DNA of 64,000 nucleotides from Legionella impletisoli (GCF_900639875.1 NZ_CAAAIA010000001.1:1-64000); one strand, 5' to 3'; shown: positions 26,894 through 37,254, counted from the stretch's first letter. The notes: a model not told the origin generated them from the letters alone. Program-made: numbers and translations.

Positions 26894-28363
26894 ATGTCGC
26901 CCACGTCAAAAGAAAATGCTTGTGATTTAATTTTATTCGGTGCCAAAGGCGATTTAGCTTCTAGAAAGCTACTTCCAGCGTTGTATCAATTACAAAAGGC
27001 AAATTTATTACCTAGGGATGGAAAAGTTATAGCCGTGGCGCGCGATGAACTTGGGCTCGAAGGATATTGCAAGCTTGTAGAAAATAACTTACGTAAATTT
27101 TTAAAAGAACCGTTTGAAGATGCGGTTTGGCAGCAGTTAAAGCCCCGAATTGAATACCTTTCAATTGACTTAAGTCGGCCCGATGATTATGCAAAGCTTA
27201 TGACGCTCACAGAGCCGAATCAACGTTTAACGGTTAGTTATTTTGCAACACCTCCCTCTTTGTATGGGCCGATATGTCAAGGGTTAGCTGAAGTAGGGTT
27301 AGCCAACCCATCTTGCCGCGTGGTTATGGAAAAGCCCATTGGAAAGGATTTAGTTTCTTCAGAGCAGATTAACAATGAAGTAGCCCGGTATTTCGATGAG
27401 AATCAGATTTATCGTATTGATCATTATTTGGGAAAAGAAACGGTATTAAATTTGCTCGCACTTCGCTTTGCCAATACGATTTTTGCTTCTAATTGGGATC
27501 GCACGATGATTGACCATGTACAGATCACCGTCGCAGAAGAAGTTGGTGTTGAAGGACGATGGAGCTATTACGATGATGCGGGGCAAATGCGAGATATGGT
27601 TCAGAATCATTTGTTGCAAATTTTATCCCTGATTGCCATGGAACCCCCTGCAAGTTTAGATGCTGAAAGCATACGTGATGAAAAACTGAAAGTGTTAAAA
27701 GCTCTAAGACCTATTGATTACACAAATGTTAAAGAAAAAACCGTTAGAGGTCAGTATGTGAGTGGATTTACAGGCGGCCATTCAGTCCCTGGTTATCTCG
27801 AAGAAGAGGGCGCACGTGCTAATAGCCAGACCGAAACGTTTGTTGCATTGAAAGTGGATATTGATAACTGGCGTTGGGCTGGCGTTCCTTTTTATCTTCG
27901 GACCGGAAAACGTATGCCTAAAAAGCTTAGCGAAGTGGTCATTTCGTTTAAATCACAACCATTAAATATTTTTCATAAAACCATTAATGAGCTCCCCGCT
28001 AACAAATTAATTATCCGCCTCCAACCCGATGAAGGGGTTGAAGTTCAGATTATGAATAAAATCCCGGGCTTAGGTAAAAACATGCGTTTGCAACAAACCA
28101 AGCTAGACTTAAGCTTCGATGAAACCTTCAAATCTCAGCGCATCACGGATGCGTATGAGCGATTATTGCTTGAAGCAATGCTTGGCAATCAATATTTATT
28201 TGTTCGTCGTGATGAGGTCGAATACGCTTGGAAATGGGTTGATGGTATTATTGATGCTTGGCACAGCCATTCTGAAGCACCAAAACCTTATCAAGCAGGT
28301 ACATGGGGCCCGGTTGCTGCTATTTCATTGCTTGCTCGGGATGATAGAAATTGGGACGAATAA
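26894..28363 (+). CDS. zwf: Glucose-6-phosphate 1-dehydrogenase
   Basis: Zwf oxidises glucose-6-phosphate to 6-phosphogluconolactone with NADP+, feeding the Entner-Doudoroff and pentose phosphate routes. The 489-residue protein has the dinucleotide loop in LFGAKGDLASRKLLPALY near the N terminus. The active-site signature RIDHYLGKE, with the substrate-binding Asp-His and Lys, is present. It heads a five-gene operon; pgl begins one base after its TAA. GAGGAAAA lies upstream of the ATG. Confidence 0.96.
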   Translation: MSPTSKENACDLILFGAKGDLASRKLLPALYQLQKANLLPRDGKVIAVARDELGLEGYCKLVENNLRKFLKEPFEDAVWQQLKPRIEYLSIDLSRPDDYAKLMTLTEPNQRLTVSYFATPPSLYGPICQGLAEVGLANPSCRVVMEKPIGKDLVSSEQINNEVARYFDENQIYRIDHYLGKETVLNLLALRFANTIFASNWDRTMIDHVQITVAEEVGVEGRWSYYDDAGQMRDMVQNHLLQILSLIAMEPPASLDAESIRDEKLKVLKALRPIDYTNVKEKTVRGQYVSGFTGGHSVPGYLEEEGARANSQTETFVALKVDIDNWRWAGVPFYLRTGKRMPKKLSEVVISFKSQPLNIFHKTINELPANKLIIRLQPDEGVEVQIMNKIPGLGKNMRLQQTKLDLSFDETFKSQRITDAYERLLLEAMLGNQYLFVRRDEVEYAWKWVDGIIDAWHSHSEAPKPYQAGTWGPVAAISLLARDDRNWDE

Positions 28364-28364
28364 G

Positions 28365-29045
28365 ATGAAAATTCATTCTTTTGATAATGCTGAAACGTTA
28401 AATCATGATTTTGCAGAACAAATAGCCGCGGTGCTTCAACAAGCTATTGAACAGCGTGGTCAAGCTTATTTGGTGGTTTCAGGCGGAACGACTCCTAAGC
28501 CGTTATTTAAAAAACTATCCGAACGGCCATTAGATTGGAAAAACATCACCATCACACTGGCTGATGAACGAAAGCTCCCTGTGACGGCGGCCGATAGTAA
28601 TGAGCGGATGGTGAGGGAGACCTTGTTGCAGAATTTTGCTTCCAAAGCTCGTTTTATCAGTCTAAATGATGAGAGCAAATCTTTTTTAGATATCGAGCAA
28701 ACCATCGCGTTACTTCCCACGTTTGATGCGGTGATCTTAGGTATGGGTGAAGACGGTCATACCGCGTCGTTATTTCCTTGTAGTCCTGAAATCAAGATGG
28801 GCTTAGATGATGAAACGACTTCAGCGGTGCTAGAAGTTCATCCAATGTATGCTCCTTATCAGCGCATCTCACTGACGAAAAAAAGACTTTTAAATAGCCG
28901 CGTAGTGTTTTTGCACCTAGTCGGTGAAAAAAAACTGGCTGTATTTAACCAAGCATTAGAACGAGTTGATCCTTTAGAGATGCCTATTCGAGCGTTTTTA
29001 CACCATCATCAATGCGATGTGCAAGTGATGTATTCTCCTTTGTAG
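28365..29045 (+). CDS. pgl: 6-phosphogluconolactonase
   Basis: Pgl hydrolyses 6-phosphogluconolactone to 6-phosphogluconate. The 226-residue protein is the DevB/SOL form related to glucosamine-6-phosphate isomerases. VVSGGTTPKPLFKKL, LADERKLPVTAADSN and GMGEDGHTASLFP are its phosphate-binding and active-site segments. The start is the ATG at 28365, next to the zwf stop; the frame is open into zwf but that would overlap it by 245 bases. edd follows after 16 bases. Confidence 0.94.
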   Translation: MKIHSFDNAETLNHDFAEQIAAVLQQAIEQRGQAYLVVSGGTTPKPLFKKLSERPLDWKNITITLADERKLPVTAADSNERMVRETLLQNFASKARFISLNDESKSFLDIEQTIALLPTFDAVILGMGEDGHTASLFPCSPEIKMGLDDETTSAVLEVHPMYAPYQRISLTKKRLLNSRVVFLHLVGEKKLAVFNQALERVDPLEMPIRAFLHHHQCDVQVMYSPL

Positions 29046-29061
29046 TGATTAAGGAAGATGT

Positions 29062-30894
29062 ATGAATAAAGTGGTCCACACGGTAACAAACCGTATTATT
29101 GAGCGAAGCAAACCTTTTCGAACCTTATATCTTGAACGAATCGAACAAGCTAAAAAGCTAGGCCCTCATCGCCATGCCTTAGGCTGCGGCAACTTAGCCC
29201 ACGGCTTTGCAGCATGTCATGCTGCTGAAAAAAAAGATTTAAGAGAAAAAGCAAAGGTAAATATCGCTATTGTATCGGCTTATAATGATATGCTTTCAGC
29301 GCATCAACCCTATGAGTCCTATCCACAGCATATTAAAGAAGTAATTGCTCATGCAGGTGGAATTGCTCAATTTGCAGGTGGCGTGCCGGCTATGTGTGAT
29401 GGGATTACTCAAGGCCAGCCTGGTATGGAGCTAAGCTTACTGAGCCGCGATGTCATTGCGATGGCCACAGCCGTAAGTCTTTCTCACAATATGTTTGATG
29501 GCGGATTGATGCTTGGTATTTGTGATAAGATTGTACCGGGTTTACTTATCGCGGCTTTAAGTTTTGGTCATCTTCCTTTTGTCTTTGTTCCGGCAGGTCC
29601 CATGCCTTCTGGATTATCGAATCTTGATAAAGCGCGAATTCGACAAAAATTTGCTAAAGGAGAGGTTGATAAAGAAGCGCTATTAGATGCCGAGTCCGCT
29701 TCGTATCATAGCCCAGGAACGTGTACTTTCTATGGTACAGCTAACTCCAACCAGCTCTTAGTGGAAATAATGGGATTGCATCTTCCAGGAGCCTCATTTG
29801 TTAATCCTAATACGCCTTTACGAAAAGCATTAACCGAAGCATCGGCTCAGCGAGTCCTTGAATTGACCCATCTTAGTGATCATTATTTACCGATTGGTAA
29901 ACTGTTTGATGCAAAATCACTGGTCAATGGGATAGTCGGACTTCTGGCAACCGGTGGCTCAACCAATCATACCATGCATCTTGTTGCCATCGCTCGAGCA
30001 GCAGGATTTATCGTGAACTGGGATGATTTTGCTGAGCTATCTAAGGTAACCCCGCTGATTACTCGAATTTATCCGAATGGATATGCCGACATCAATCATT
30101 TCCAAAGAGCCGGTGGCATGGCTTTTTTAATTCATACCTTGCTTGAAGCCGGTTTGCTTCATGAGGATGTAAATACGGTAGCAGGTTTTGGATTGCAGCG
30201 ATATACCGAAGAGCCGCAATTATTAGAAGGAAAATTATCTTGGGTAGCAGGACCCACTTTTTCCAAAGACAAAGAGGTATTAACCAGCGCTAAAGCTCCG
30301 TTTAATCCACAAGGTGGTCTAAGTGTATTAAGTGGAAACTTGGGACGTGCTGTTTTGAAAACATCATCCTTGCCAGAAGGTAAAGGTATTGTTCGAGCAC
30401 CTGCCGTCGTATTTTTCAGTCAGGATGCGGTAGAAAAAGCCTTTAAAGCAGGGGAGCTTAATAAAGATTGTGTCATTGTCTTGTCATATCAAGGCCCCAA
30501 AGCTTGTGGCATGCCTGAGTTGCATAAATTGACTCCACTATTAGGTATTTTGCAAGACCGTGGCCATCAGGTTGCTTTGGTTACCGATGGAAGAATGTCT
30601 GGGGCTTCTGGCAAAATACCGGCGGCCATTCATCTGACACCCGAAGCCGCAGAAGGCGGACTCATTGGAAAAGTGCAAACTGGTGATTTAATTGCTATAG
30701 ATCCCTTTAAAGGGGTATTGAATTTGGAGGTTTCTAAAGCAGAGCTAGATGCAAGACAGCTTGCAACTGCATCGCTCACTCATCATTATTCAGGGTTTGG
30801 GCGTGAATTATTTGGTGCATTACGAAAAGAGCTGAGTGGTGCAGAGCAAGGGGCTTGCAGTTTGTATGTCAGCGAGGCACAAGGATATGAGTGA
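29062..30894 (+). CDS. edd: Phosphogluconate dehydratase
   Basis: Edd, an iron-sulfur enzyme of the IlvD/Edd family, dehydrates 6-phosphogluconate to 2-keto-3-deoxy-6-phosphogluconate. The 610-residue protein has the family signatures [13 protein letters not shown] and [17 protein letters not shown], and Cys in [27 protein letters not shown] and CDK positions for cluster binding. Length matches E. coli Edd (603). A strong AAGGAAG precedes the ATG. Its end overlaps glk by 8 bases. Confidence 0.96.
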   Translation: MNKVVHTVTNRIIERSKPFRTLYLERIEQAKKLGPHRHALGCGNLAHGFAACHAAEKKDLREKAKVNIAIVSAYNDMLSAHQPYESYPQHIKEVIAHAGGIAQFAGGVPAMCDGITQGQPGMELSLLSRDVIAMATAVSLSHNMFDGGLMLGICDKIVPGLLIAALSFGHLPFVFVPAGPMPSGLSNLDKARIRQKFAKGEVDKEALLDAESASYHSPGTCTFYGTANSNQLLVEIMGLHLPGASFVNPNTPLRKALTEASAQRVLELTHLSDHYLPIGKLFDAKSLVNGIVGLLATGGSTNHTMHLVAIARAAGFIVNWDDFAELSKVTPLITRIYPNGYADINHFQRAGGMAFLIHTLLEAGLLHEDVNTVAGFGLQRYTEEPQLLEGKLSWVAGPTFSKDKEVLTSAKAPFNPQGGLSVLSGNLGRAVLKTSSLPEGKGIVRAPAVVFFSQDAVEKAFKAGELNKDCVIVLSYQGPKACGMPELHKLTPLLGILQDRGHQVALVTDGRMSGASGKIPAAIHLTPEAAEGGLIGKVQTGDLIAIDPFKGVLNLEVSKAELDARQLATASLTHHYSGFGRELFGALRKELSGAEQGACSLYVSEAQGYE

Positions 30895-31882
30895 TCTTGT
30901 TATTGTTGCTGATATTGGGGGAACAAACGCGCGTTTTGCTGCGGTTGATTTAGAGACCATGCATTTAAGCCACCTCGTCGTGTATTCTTGTGCAGAATTT
31001 CCTTCATTTGAAGCCGTTTTTTCCCATTATCAGCACACGGTTGTTGGTCAACCCATAAAGCGAGCGGCCATTGCAGTCGCATGTCCCATTTTAGGGGATG
31101 AGATTTCAATGACGAATCTTCACTGGCAGTGTTCTATTTCTGCTTTAAAAGTAACATTGCAGCTTGAAGAGCTCATCGTAATGAATGATTTTATTGCTAT
31201 TGCGATGAGTTTACCGGTTATTCCTCGAAATGAAACCGTTCAAATTGGTGGAGGAAAGACGCTTCCTGGTAAGCCCAAAGTCATTCTTGGTCCAGGAACG
31301 GGACTCGGCGTCTCATTTCTCATTTCGGATTCTGAAAAATATACTCCTTTAGGAAGTGAAGGCGGACACGTGGGATGGTGTGCTGAAACCGAACAAGAGC
31401 ACTGTATTTATCGTTTTTTAAAGCGGCAGTTTGGTCGCGTTAGCATTGAGCGTGTTTTATCTGGTTCAGGCTTAGAGCAGATCTATTTGGCATTAGCCGA
31501 GTATTCCAATCTTTCTATAGCTCCACTATCTGCTTCAAACATTGCAACACTTGCTCTGCAAGGCGATGCATTGGCTAAAACTACGGTAGATCAATTTTTT
31601 GCAATATTAGGTAGTTTTGCAGGGGATTTGGCTTTAACACTCAATGCGTATGGTGGAGTTTATCTAGCGGGTGGGATGATTCCAAAGTTATTACCACAAT
31701 TAAATGCCTTGAAATTTCGGGAGCGATTTGAAGCTAAAGGTCGTTTTAGCTCAGTTAATCAATCCATTGCAACGTTTGCGATCACGACCAAACAGCCAGG
31801 ATTGCTAGGTGCGGCGTTATGTTTAAAGCAACAGGGGAACTATGAATACAATACAACAAACACAATGGCCGCTACAGCCTAG
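30887..31882 (+). CDS. glk: Glucokinase
   Basis: Glk phosphorylates glucose to glucose-6-phosphate with ATP. The 331-residue ASKHA-fold protein has [12 protein letters not shown] near the N terminus (phosphate 1), [11 protein letters not shown] and the SEGGHVGW segment. [10 protein letters not shown] lies near the end. It is the long bacterial glucokinase type (E. coli 321), not the ROK type. The ATG at 30887 overlaps the edd stop. The last 41 bases overlap eda in another frame. Confidence 0.93.
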   Translation: MSDLVIVADIGGTNARFAAVDLETMHLSHLVVYSCAEFPSFEAVFSHYQHTVVGQPIKRAAIAVACPILGDEISMTNLHWQCSISALKVTLQLEELIVMNDFIAIAMSLPVIPRNETVQIGGGKTLPGKPKVILGPGTGLGVSFLISDSEKYTPLGSEGGHVGWCAETEQEHCIYRFLKRQFGRVSIERVLSGSGLEQIYLALAEYSNLSIAPLSASNIATLALQGDALAKTTVDQFFAILGSFAGDLALTLNAYGGVYLAGGMIPKLLPQLNALKFRERFEAKGRFSSVNQSIATFAITTKQPGLLGAALCLKQQGNYEYNTTNTMAATA

Positions 31883-32420
31883 CGATCTGTTTAAATTCGG
31901 GCCGGTTATTCCCGTTATTGTGATAAACGATCTGGCAGAAGCGCTTCCATTAGCGAAATCACTTCTTGCCAAAGGCATTAAGGTACTTGAAATTACCCTA
32001 CGAACGCCGGTGGCATTGGAAGCGATCCAGTTGATTCGTCGTGAAGTGCCTGAGGCTGTTACAGGAGCCGGCACGGTATTAAATGCCGGGCAGCTTAAAA
32101 AAGCTGAGCAAGCTGGCGCTCAGTTTGCACTAAGTCCTGGGTTAACCCCTGATTTACTTCTCGCGGGTAAGAAAGGCAATATTCCATTTATCCCTGGAAT
32201 AAGTAGTGTTTCAGAGCTAATGATAGGACTTGAGTATGGCTATACTCATTTTAAATTTTTTCCAGCTGAAGCAAAAGGTGGAGTCCCCGCCTTAAAAGCG
32301 TTTTATGGCCCCTTCCCTGACGTAAGATTTTGCCCCACGGGTGGAATAAATGAAGAAAATTACCGCACCTATCTTGACTTACCAAACGTCGATTGCGTAG
32401 GGGGATCTTGGCTAATTTAG
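31842..32420 (+). CDS. eda: KDPG aldolase, apparently shortened at the C terminus
   Basis: Eda splits 2-keto-3-deoxy-6-phosphogluconate into pyruvate and glyceraldehyde-3-phosphate. The active-site Glu (LEITLRTPV) and the Schiff-base Lys (HFKFFPAEAKGG) are present, with RFCPTGG and CVGGSWL phosphate-binding loops. The protein is 192 residues, against 213 in E. coli: it stops one residue after GGSWL, where about 20 more residues are usual. In-frame codons beyond the TAG read VKDVLHQKR before a second stop, which looks like a decayed tail. The core barrel is complete, so activity is possible. The ATG follows AGGGGAA inside the end of glk. Confidence 0.9.
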   Translation: MNTIQQTQWPLQPSDLFKFGPVIPVIVINDLAEALPLAKSLLAKGIKVLEITLRTPVALEAIQLIRREVPEAVTGAGTVLNAGQLKKAEQAGAQFALSPGLTPDLLLAGKKGNIPFIPGISSVSELMIGLEYGYTHFKFFPAEAKGGVPALKAFYGPFPDVRFCPTGGINEENYRTYLDLPNVDCVGGSWLI

Positions 32421-32446
32421 GTTAAAGACGTACTTCATCAGAAGCG

Positions 32447-32647
32447 TTAACGATTCATAAGCCAAATAATAATTGTGATGAGGATGCTCAAAATAATGCA
32501 GGTGGTAATTGGCAAATAAAAGGTAAACTGTCCCTTACGAATGACAATATCACCCGGTAAGCGCCCAAGTCCAAGCTTTTTAATGAATGGCCAGGTTAAT
32601 CCCATTAATACGAGCAAGATCCCTATGACAATCAGTATTTTTTGCAT
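32447..32647 (-). CDS. DUF2905 small membrane protein
   Basis: The 66-residue protein has two membrane segments (about 4-20 and 46-63) separated by the family signature GRLPGDIVIRKGQFTFYLPI. The function of DUF2905 proteins is not known. The ATG at 32645-32647 matches the family start; a TTG five codons upstream abuts the MFS stop. It follows the MFS transporter gene directly and converges with eda. Confidence 0.88.
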   Translation of the reverse strand: MQKILIVIGILLVLMGLTWPFIKKLGLGRLPGDIVIRKGQFTFYLPITTCIILSILITIIIWLMNR

Positions 32648-32658
32648 GATGTTTCTAA

Positions 32659-33891
32659 TCAAATTAGTGCTGGTGAGTGCTTTGTAGCGCTTCGAAAACT
32701 TTGAGTTGAAAAATACAATATAGCTAACGGCAATAACAATAAATAAAATGCTTTTTGGCCGCCAAAACTGCTGAATAAGTTGCCTGTAATAATACTACCC
32801 GTCGTGCCTCCTAGTGCTGAAAATATCACAATTAAACCAGTCATGGCGGCATGCTGCGATTTAGGAAGAGATGAAAGCATCACGGAATTAATGGCTGGAT
32901 ATATCGGTGCCATGAAAATCCCAATAATAGGCAGTAAATAAATGGCCAAAGGAGCGTTTTGCCAATTGACAGGGGTAGGTGGTCGAATTCCTTTGGTTAC
33001 GGGCAGAATCACAATTAATAAGGTAGCCATCCCGATAATACAAATGGAAAGTAAGGTATGCCAAGCCATGCGTTTTAATAAAACACCTGCAAGCAAACGC
33101 CCCAGCGCCAAAGACCCTGCCATCAGTCCCGCCACTTGCACACTCATCGAACGAGGAATTCTTAAAATCTCATGGTTAAAGGTTGGTAGCCATGTGCTGA
33201 TGCTTTGTTCAATGAGCACGTACATGAACGTGGATACAATAAAGATTAATACAAAAGACTGATAACTGAGTTTAAGCATGTCATTAAAATCCTGCCAGAA
33301 TGTTGCTTTGCTCGGGGACTCAATTTTTGGAATGAGGGTGAATCGTAAGATAAATAAATTAATTAGGCATAAACTGCCCATCACCCAATAAACATTTAGC
33401 CACTCATGAGTTTTAATGGTTGAATCATGAATAAATAAACTAAAGAGCCAGTTTCCAACAAGCACTCCAAGCATAAAAAAACCTTCGATGGTATTGAGCA
33501 GGGACGCATGCTGACGAGGACTATCAGTGATGGTGCCAATGGTAGCGTAAACGGATACTTTTACCAATGCAAAACTTGCACCTAATGCTAAAAATAAACA
33601 TTTTGTCGTCAAAAAGCCTGGTAATAGAGGCATAGCAAAGCAAGCCAGAGTAACGACGATGAGTCCTAGTTGTAGAGATAACTTATAGCCTAGTCTCGGC
33701 AAAAAAGAGGCCACAAAAAAAGAAACAATGGCGATGGGTAAATCTTTAAATCCTTCCAAAGTACTCGCGCTGTGTTTGGTGACATTATAGTGATGAATAA
33801 CTTGCAGAATAACGGTACCCACACTATTTAGTAAGATGGCAAAGATGACGTATGTGAGTATCAATGCGAGTACCAGTGGCCATTTTTTCAT
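32659..33891 (-). CDS. MFS transporter, possibly for a sugar
   Basis: The 410-residue protein has twelve predicted membrane segments and belongs to the major facilitator superfamily, with a long, loop-rich centre near residue 200. The substrate cannot be read from the sequence. Its place between the Entner-Doudoroff operon and the GH65 phosphorylase, divergent from the latter, suggests a mono- or disaccharide. The ATG at 33889-33891 is chosen for its AAGGAGATG Shine-Dalgarno site; an upstream start would add 15 charged residues. Confidence 0.82.
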   Translation of the reverse strand: MKKWPLVLALILTYVIFAILLNSVGTVILQVIHHYNVTKHSASTLEGFKDLPIAIVSFFVASFLPRLGYKLSLQLGLIVVTLACFAMPLLPGFLTTKCLFLALGASFALVKVSVYATIGTITDSPRQHASLLNTIEGFFMLGVLVGNWLFSLFIHDSTIKTHEWLNVYWVMGSLCLINLFILRFTLIPKIESPSKATFWQDFNDMLKLSYQSFVLIFIVSTFMYVLIEQSISTWLPTFNHEILRIPRSMSVQVAGLMAGSLALGRLLAGVLLKRMAWHTLLSICIIGMATLLIVILPVTKGIRPPTPVNWQNAPLAIYLLPIIGIFMAPIYPAINSVMLSSLPKSQHAAMTGLIVIFSALGGTTGSIITGNLFSSFGGQKAFYLLLLPLAILYFSTQSFRSATKHSPALI

Positions 33892-34111
33892 TTTTTTACA
33901 TCTCCTTCTGTACTGGATATCTCCTGTACGTAACACGACCGAAAACTAATTGCCGAAAACGCTCACAAAATTTTCTCAGTTTAAACGAATCATTTCGTAT
34001 TGCAATCCATTTCAAAGGAAGTAATATTGGGCGCTATGAAAAAAAATTGAATTTAATGGTTTAGAAACGCTTTTTAAACATAAAATCAAAACACGTTGTA
34101 AGGGTTTATGA

Positions 34112-36466
34112 ATGATTAAAAAAACAATAACTGGATTATTCCCGACTCACCCATGGAAACTCACAGTTGACCGCGCCATATTGCAACAACAATTACTAGC
34201 CGAGACTTTATTGGCTCAAGCGAATGGCTATATCGGCAGTCGCGGCACGTTTGAAGAGCCTGCGTTAGAAGGAATTCCAAGCTGTGAAGGCGTATATTTA
34301 AACGGAGTTTATCAAGAAGAACCCATTTCCTATGGTGAGTCTGCCTATGGCTTTGCAACGCATAACCAAAAAATGATCCAAGTTCCTAATGGTAAACGGA
34401 TTACGATGACATTAGACGGGGAGCCCCTACATTTTACTGAGAAAACCGGCGAATCCATCCGTACATTAGATTTTCGCAATGGTCTTTTAAGTCGTACTCA
34501 AACTTGGACTACAACCTCCGGTAAAACGCTTCATCTTCATTCTCAGCGCTTTGTGTCTTTGGCAATTCAAAATCTCATGTGTATTCGTTATGAAATCACC
34601 GCTGAAAATTTTTCTGGCCCTTTAACACTCACATCCTCGCTGGATGCTGGCTATGACTTTCAAGTGAATAAAGATGATCCAAGAGTTGGCCGTCTTTCCA
34701 TCGCAGACAGTTTAAGGTTGTTGAATAATGAACAAAGCGCTGGGTTTAATGGCTATTTGCATCAAGTTAACGATTCAGATTTTGTTATTGCAAGTGTTGC
34801 TTTCGATGAATTTAGTGTCGATGTACATTCAAACAATTTATTCAGTGCGTCTTCCTTACTTGAACAGCATTATGAACTGAACTTAACTGAAGGAAAACCG
34901 GTAACACTCTACAAATGGATTGGTTACAGTCATAGTCGCGACTTGGATGCGGCTCATAACCTACTTCAGTCATTAAAGAAAACAATTCAACAAGAAGCAT
35001 CACTTGGATTTGAGCAACAGTTTTCGCATCATAAACAAGTACTAGAGGATTTCTGGCATAATGCGGATGTCGTAATTGAAGGGGATGAGCCCTTGCAACA
35101 AGGGATCCGTTTTAATCTCTTTCATGTGTTTCAATCTACGGGCCGAAATGGGCTTTCGAATATTGGCGCAAAAGGGTTAACTGGTCACGGCTATGATGGT
35201 CATTATTTCTGGGATACTGAAATTTATGTGATCCCATTTCTTTGTTTCACACAGCCTGAGCTCGCTAGAAAATTACTCGAGTTTCGAATTAATACACTGG
35301 ACGGAGCACGAGCCAGGGCACGCGAAATGGCTCATTGTAAAGGAGCTTTGTATCCATGGCGAACGATTGGTGGGAGTGAATGTTCTGCTTATTTCCCTGC
35401 CGGTACGGCACAATATCATATTAATGCGGATATTGCATATGCTTTAAAATGTTACATCAATGCGACAGAGGATGAGTCCTTGCTTTGGCAAGGTGGTGCA
35501 GAGATGCTTTTTGAAACCGCTAGACTATGGTTGCAATTGGGGCATTTTAATCCTAAGCGTGAAGAACAATTTTGCATTGATGGGGTAACGGGTCCCGATG
35601 AATACACGGCTATTGTTAATAATAACTTTTATACCAATAGCATGGCAAAATCTCATTTATTGTTTGCTCTTGAGATGGCTTTGCGATTGAAAACGCATGA
35701 TAAGACGCGGTTTGATGAATTAGCTCACCGAATTCATCTTGAGCCAGAAGAGCTTTCATCGTGGCAAAAGGCTGCTTTAAACATGTATCTTCCTTATGAT
35801 GAAGCGCTTAAAATTCACAAACAAGATGATGGATTTTTAGATAAGGCAGTATGGGATTTTGAAAACACCCCAAAAGATAAGTACCCGTTGTTATTGCATT
35901 TTCACCCCCTCGTAATTTATCGCCATCAAGTTCTGAAACAAGCGGACGTGGTCTTAGCGATGTATCTACTTGATGATGAATATGACCAAGAACAAAAAAA
36001 GAGAAACTTAGCTTTTTATGAGCCACTTACCACCCATGATTCAAGTCTTTCAAGTTGCATTCATGCTTTAGAGTTTGCGGAAACGGGAGATTATGAAACA
36101 GCGTACGATTTCTTTGCTGACACCGTGCGTATGGATCTTGACAATCATCATGCCAACAGTGAATTTGGCGTGCATATCGCTTGCATGGCAGGCTCTTGGG
36201 CCTCCATTATTCATGGTTTTGCTGGATTTAGAGCACGTAAAGACCATGTGGTGTTTAATCCCTATTTACCAAAACAATGGAACAGTTATCAGTTTTGTTT
36301 GCGTTTTAAAGACAACCAATTGAAAGTGACGGTAGAGCGGAATTCTACGCACTATGAGCTGATTGATGGCCAGGCCATCCTGATTAAACTTGGAGAAAAA
36401 ATGATTCACCTATCGCCAAGTTGTCCTATTCATCATGAAATTCAATCTAAGGAAATGTTTGCATGA
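34112..36466 (+). CDS. GH65 disaccharide phosphorylase (maltose/kojibiose/trehalose type)
   Basis: GH65 phosphorylases split an alpha-glucosyl disaccharide with inorganic phosphate into glucose and beta-glucose-1-phosphate. The 784-residue protein has the N-terminal beta-sandwich, then the (alpha/alpha)6 barrel with GYDGHYFWDTEIYVIPFL. The catalytic Glu lies in DGVTGPDEYTAIVNNN (about 496). The C-terminal part has MAGSWASIIHGFAGFR with the phosphate-site HGFAG. There is no signal peptide, so it acts in the cytoplasm. Which disaccharide is used cannot be decided by eye. Its stop overlaps the pgmB ATG (ATGA). Confidence 0.92.
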   Translation: MIKKTITGLFPTHPWKLTVDRAILQQQLLAETLLAQANGYIGSRGTFEEPALEGIPSCEGVYLNGVYQEEPISYGESAYGFATHNQKMIQVPNGKRITMTLDGEPLHFTEKTGESIRTLDFRNGLLSRTQTWTTTSGKTLHLHSQRFVSLAIQNLMCIRYEITAENFSGPLTLTSSLDAGYDFQVNKDDPRVGRLSIADSLRLLNNEQSAGFNGYLHQVNDSDFVIASVAFDEFSVDVHSNNLFSASSLLEQHYELNLTEGKPVTLYKWIGYSHSRDLDAAHNLLQSLKKTIQQEASLGFEQQFSHHKQVLEDFWHNADVVIEGDEPLQQGIRFNLFHVFQSTGRNGLSNIGAKGLTGHGYDGHYFWDTEIYVIPFLCFTQPELARKLLEFRINTLDGARARAREMAHCKGALYPWRTIGGSECSAYFPAGTAQYHINADIAYALKCYINATEDESLLWQGGAEMLFETARLWLQLGHFNPKREEQFCIDGVTGPDEYTAIVNNNFYTNSMAKSHLLFALEMALRLKTHDKTRFDELAHRIHLEPEELSSWQKAALNMYLPYDEALKIHKQDDGFLDKAVWDFENTPKDKYPLLLHFHPLVIYRHQVLKQADVVLAMYLLDDEYDQEQKKRNLAFYEPLTTHDSSLSSCIHALEFAETGDYETAYDFFADTVRMDLDNHHANSEFGVHIACMAGSWASIIHGFAGFRARKDHVVFNPYLPKQWNSYQFCLRFKDNQLKVTVERNSTHYELIDGQAILIKLGEKMIHLSPSCPIHHEIQSKEMFA

Positions 36467-37137
36467 CCATTCAAGCTGTGATTTTTGATTTAGATGGCGT
36501 GATAACCGATACCGCTCTCTATCATTTTAAAGCATGGAAAAAATTGGCGGAAGGATTAACGATTTCTTTCAATGAAGAGGATAATGAACAATTAAAGGGC
36601 CTTGATCGCTTAACGTCATTAGAAACTATATTAAAGAAAGGAAAGATTGAGTGCACTGAGCAAGAAAAAAACGATTTAGCGAGAGAAAAAAATACTTATT
36701 ATTTATCATTAATTGAAGCGATGTCGCCACAAGATATTTTGCCTGGCGCAGAACGAGTATTAAAAGAGCTTCGTGAGATGAACATTTTAATTGGACTAGC
36801 CTCAGCCAGTAAAAATGCTCATTACGTATTGAAAAAACTTGGTTTAACGCACTATTTTGATTATGTCGCAGATGCAAACGAGGTAAAAAATAGCAAACCT
36901 CATCCTGAAGTGTTTTTAAAGGTCGCTGAAGCCTTCAACGCTTCACCAGAAAATTGTATGGGTGTTGAAGATGCAGTGGCTGGAGTCCAAGCAATAAATT
37001 CAGCTTTAATGCATTCTGTTGGTATTGGTGATAAACACATTCTGAAGGAAGCAGATATCGTATTAAATTCATTAAAAGAATTTAACTGTCAGAAGCTACT
37101 TAAATTTTTTTCAGAAAGCGCCAAGGCATATCAGTAA
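36463..37137 (+). CDS. pgmB: Beta-phosphoglucomutase
   Basis: This HAD-superfamily mutase converts beta-glucose-1-phosphate to glucose-6-phosphate. The 224-residue protein has FDLDGVITDTALYHFKAW with the nucleophile Asp8 and acid/base Asp10. GLASASKNA, NSKPHPEVFL and GVEDAVAGVQA are HAD motifs 2 to 4. The cap domain has the mutase-type LKGLDRLTSLE. The 4-base overlap with the GH65 gene shows that the two work together on the product of phosphorolysis. Confidence 0.93.
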   Translation: MTIQAVIFDLDGVITDTALYHFKAWKKLAEGLTISFNEEDNEQLKGLDRLTSLETILKKGKIECTEQEKNDLAREKNTYYLSLIEAMSPQDILPGAERVLKELREMNILIGLASASKNAHYVLKKLGLTHYFDYVADANEVKNSKPHPEVFLKVAEAFNASPENCMGVEDAVAGVQAINSALMHSVGIGDKHILKEADIVLNSLKEFNCQKLLKFFSESAKAYQ

Positions 37138-37162
37138 AATCATAACGGAATAATTTATGGTT

Positions 37163-37216
37163 GTGTTTTCCCCGAGCAGACGGGAACAACACAGTTTGAA
37201 TAACCTTTTCAAACTG
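37163..37216 (+). terminator. Two adjacent hairpins after pgmB
   Basis: GTGTTTTCCCCG and CGGGAACAACAC (37163-37192; 10 of 12 pairs) are followed directly by the perfect hairpin CAGTTTGAA-taacctt-TTCAAACTG (37192-37216). There is no long T-tract. They probably mark the end of the GH65-pgmB transcript, upstream of the promoter of the next gene. Confidence 0.4.
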
Positions 37217-37254
37217 TATATAGATAAAATGGTGCTCTTTTCTGTAAAGCAATA

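Noticed and set aside
33937..34111. GAAACGCTTTTT and GAAAACGCTC in the MFS/GH65 spacer as a LacI-family operator
   Set aside because: Neither is a proper palindrome and no LacI-type regulator gene is nearby.
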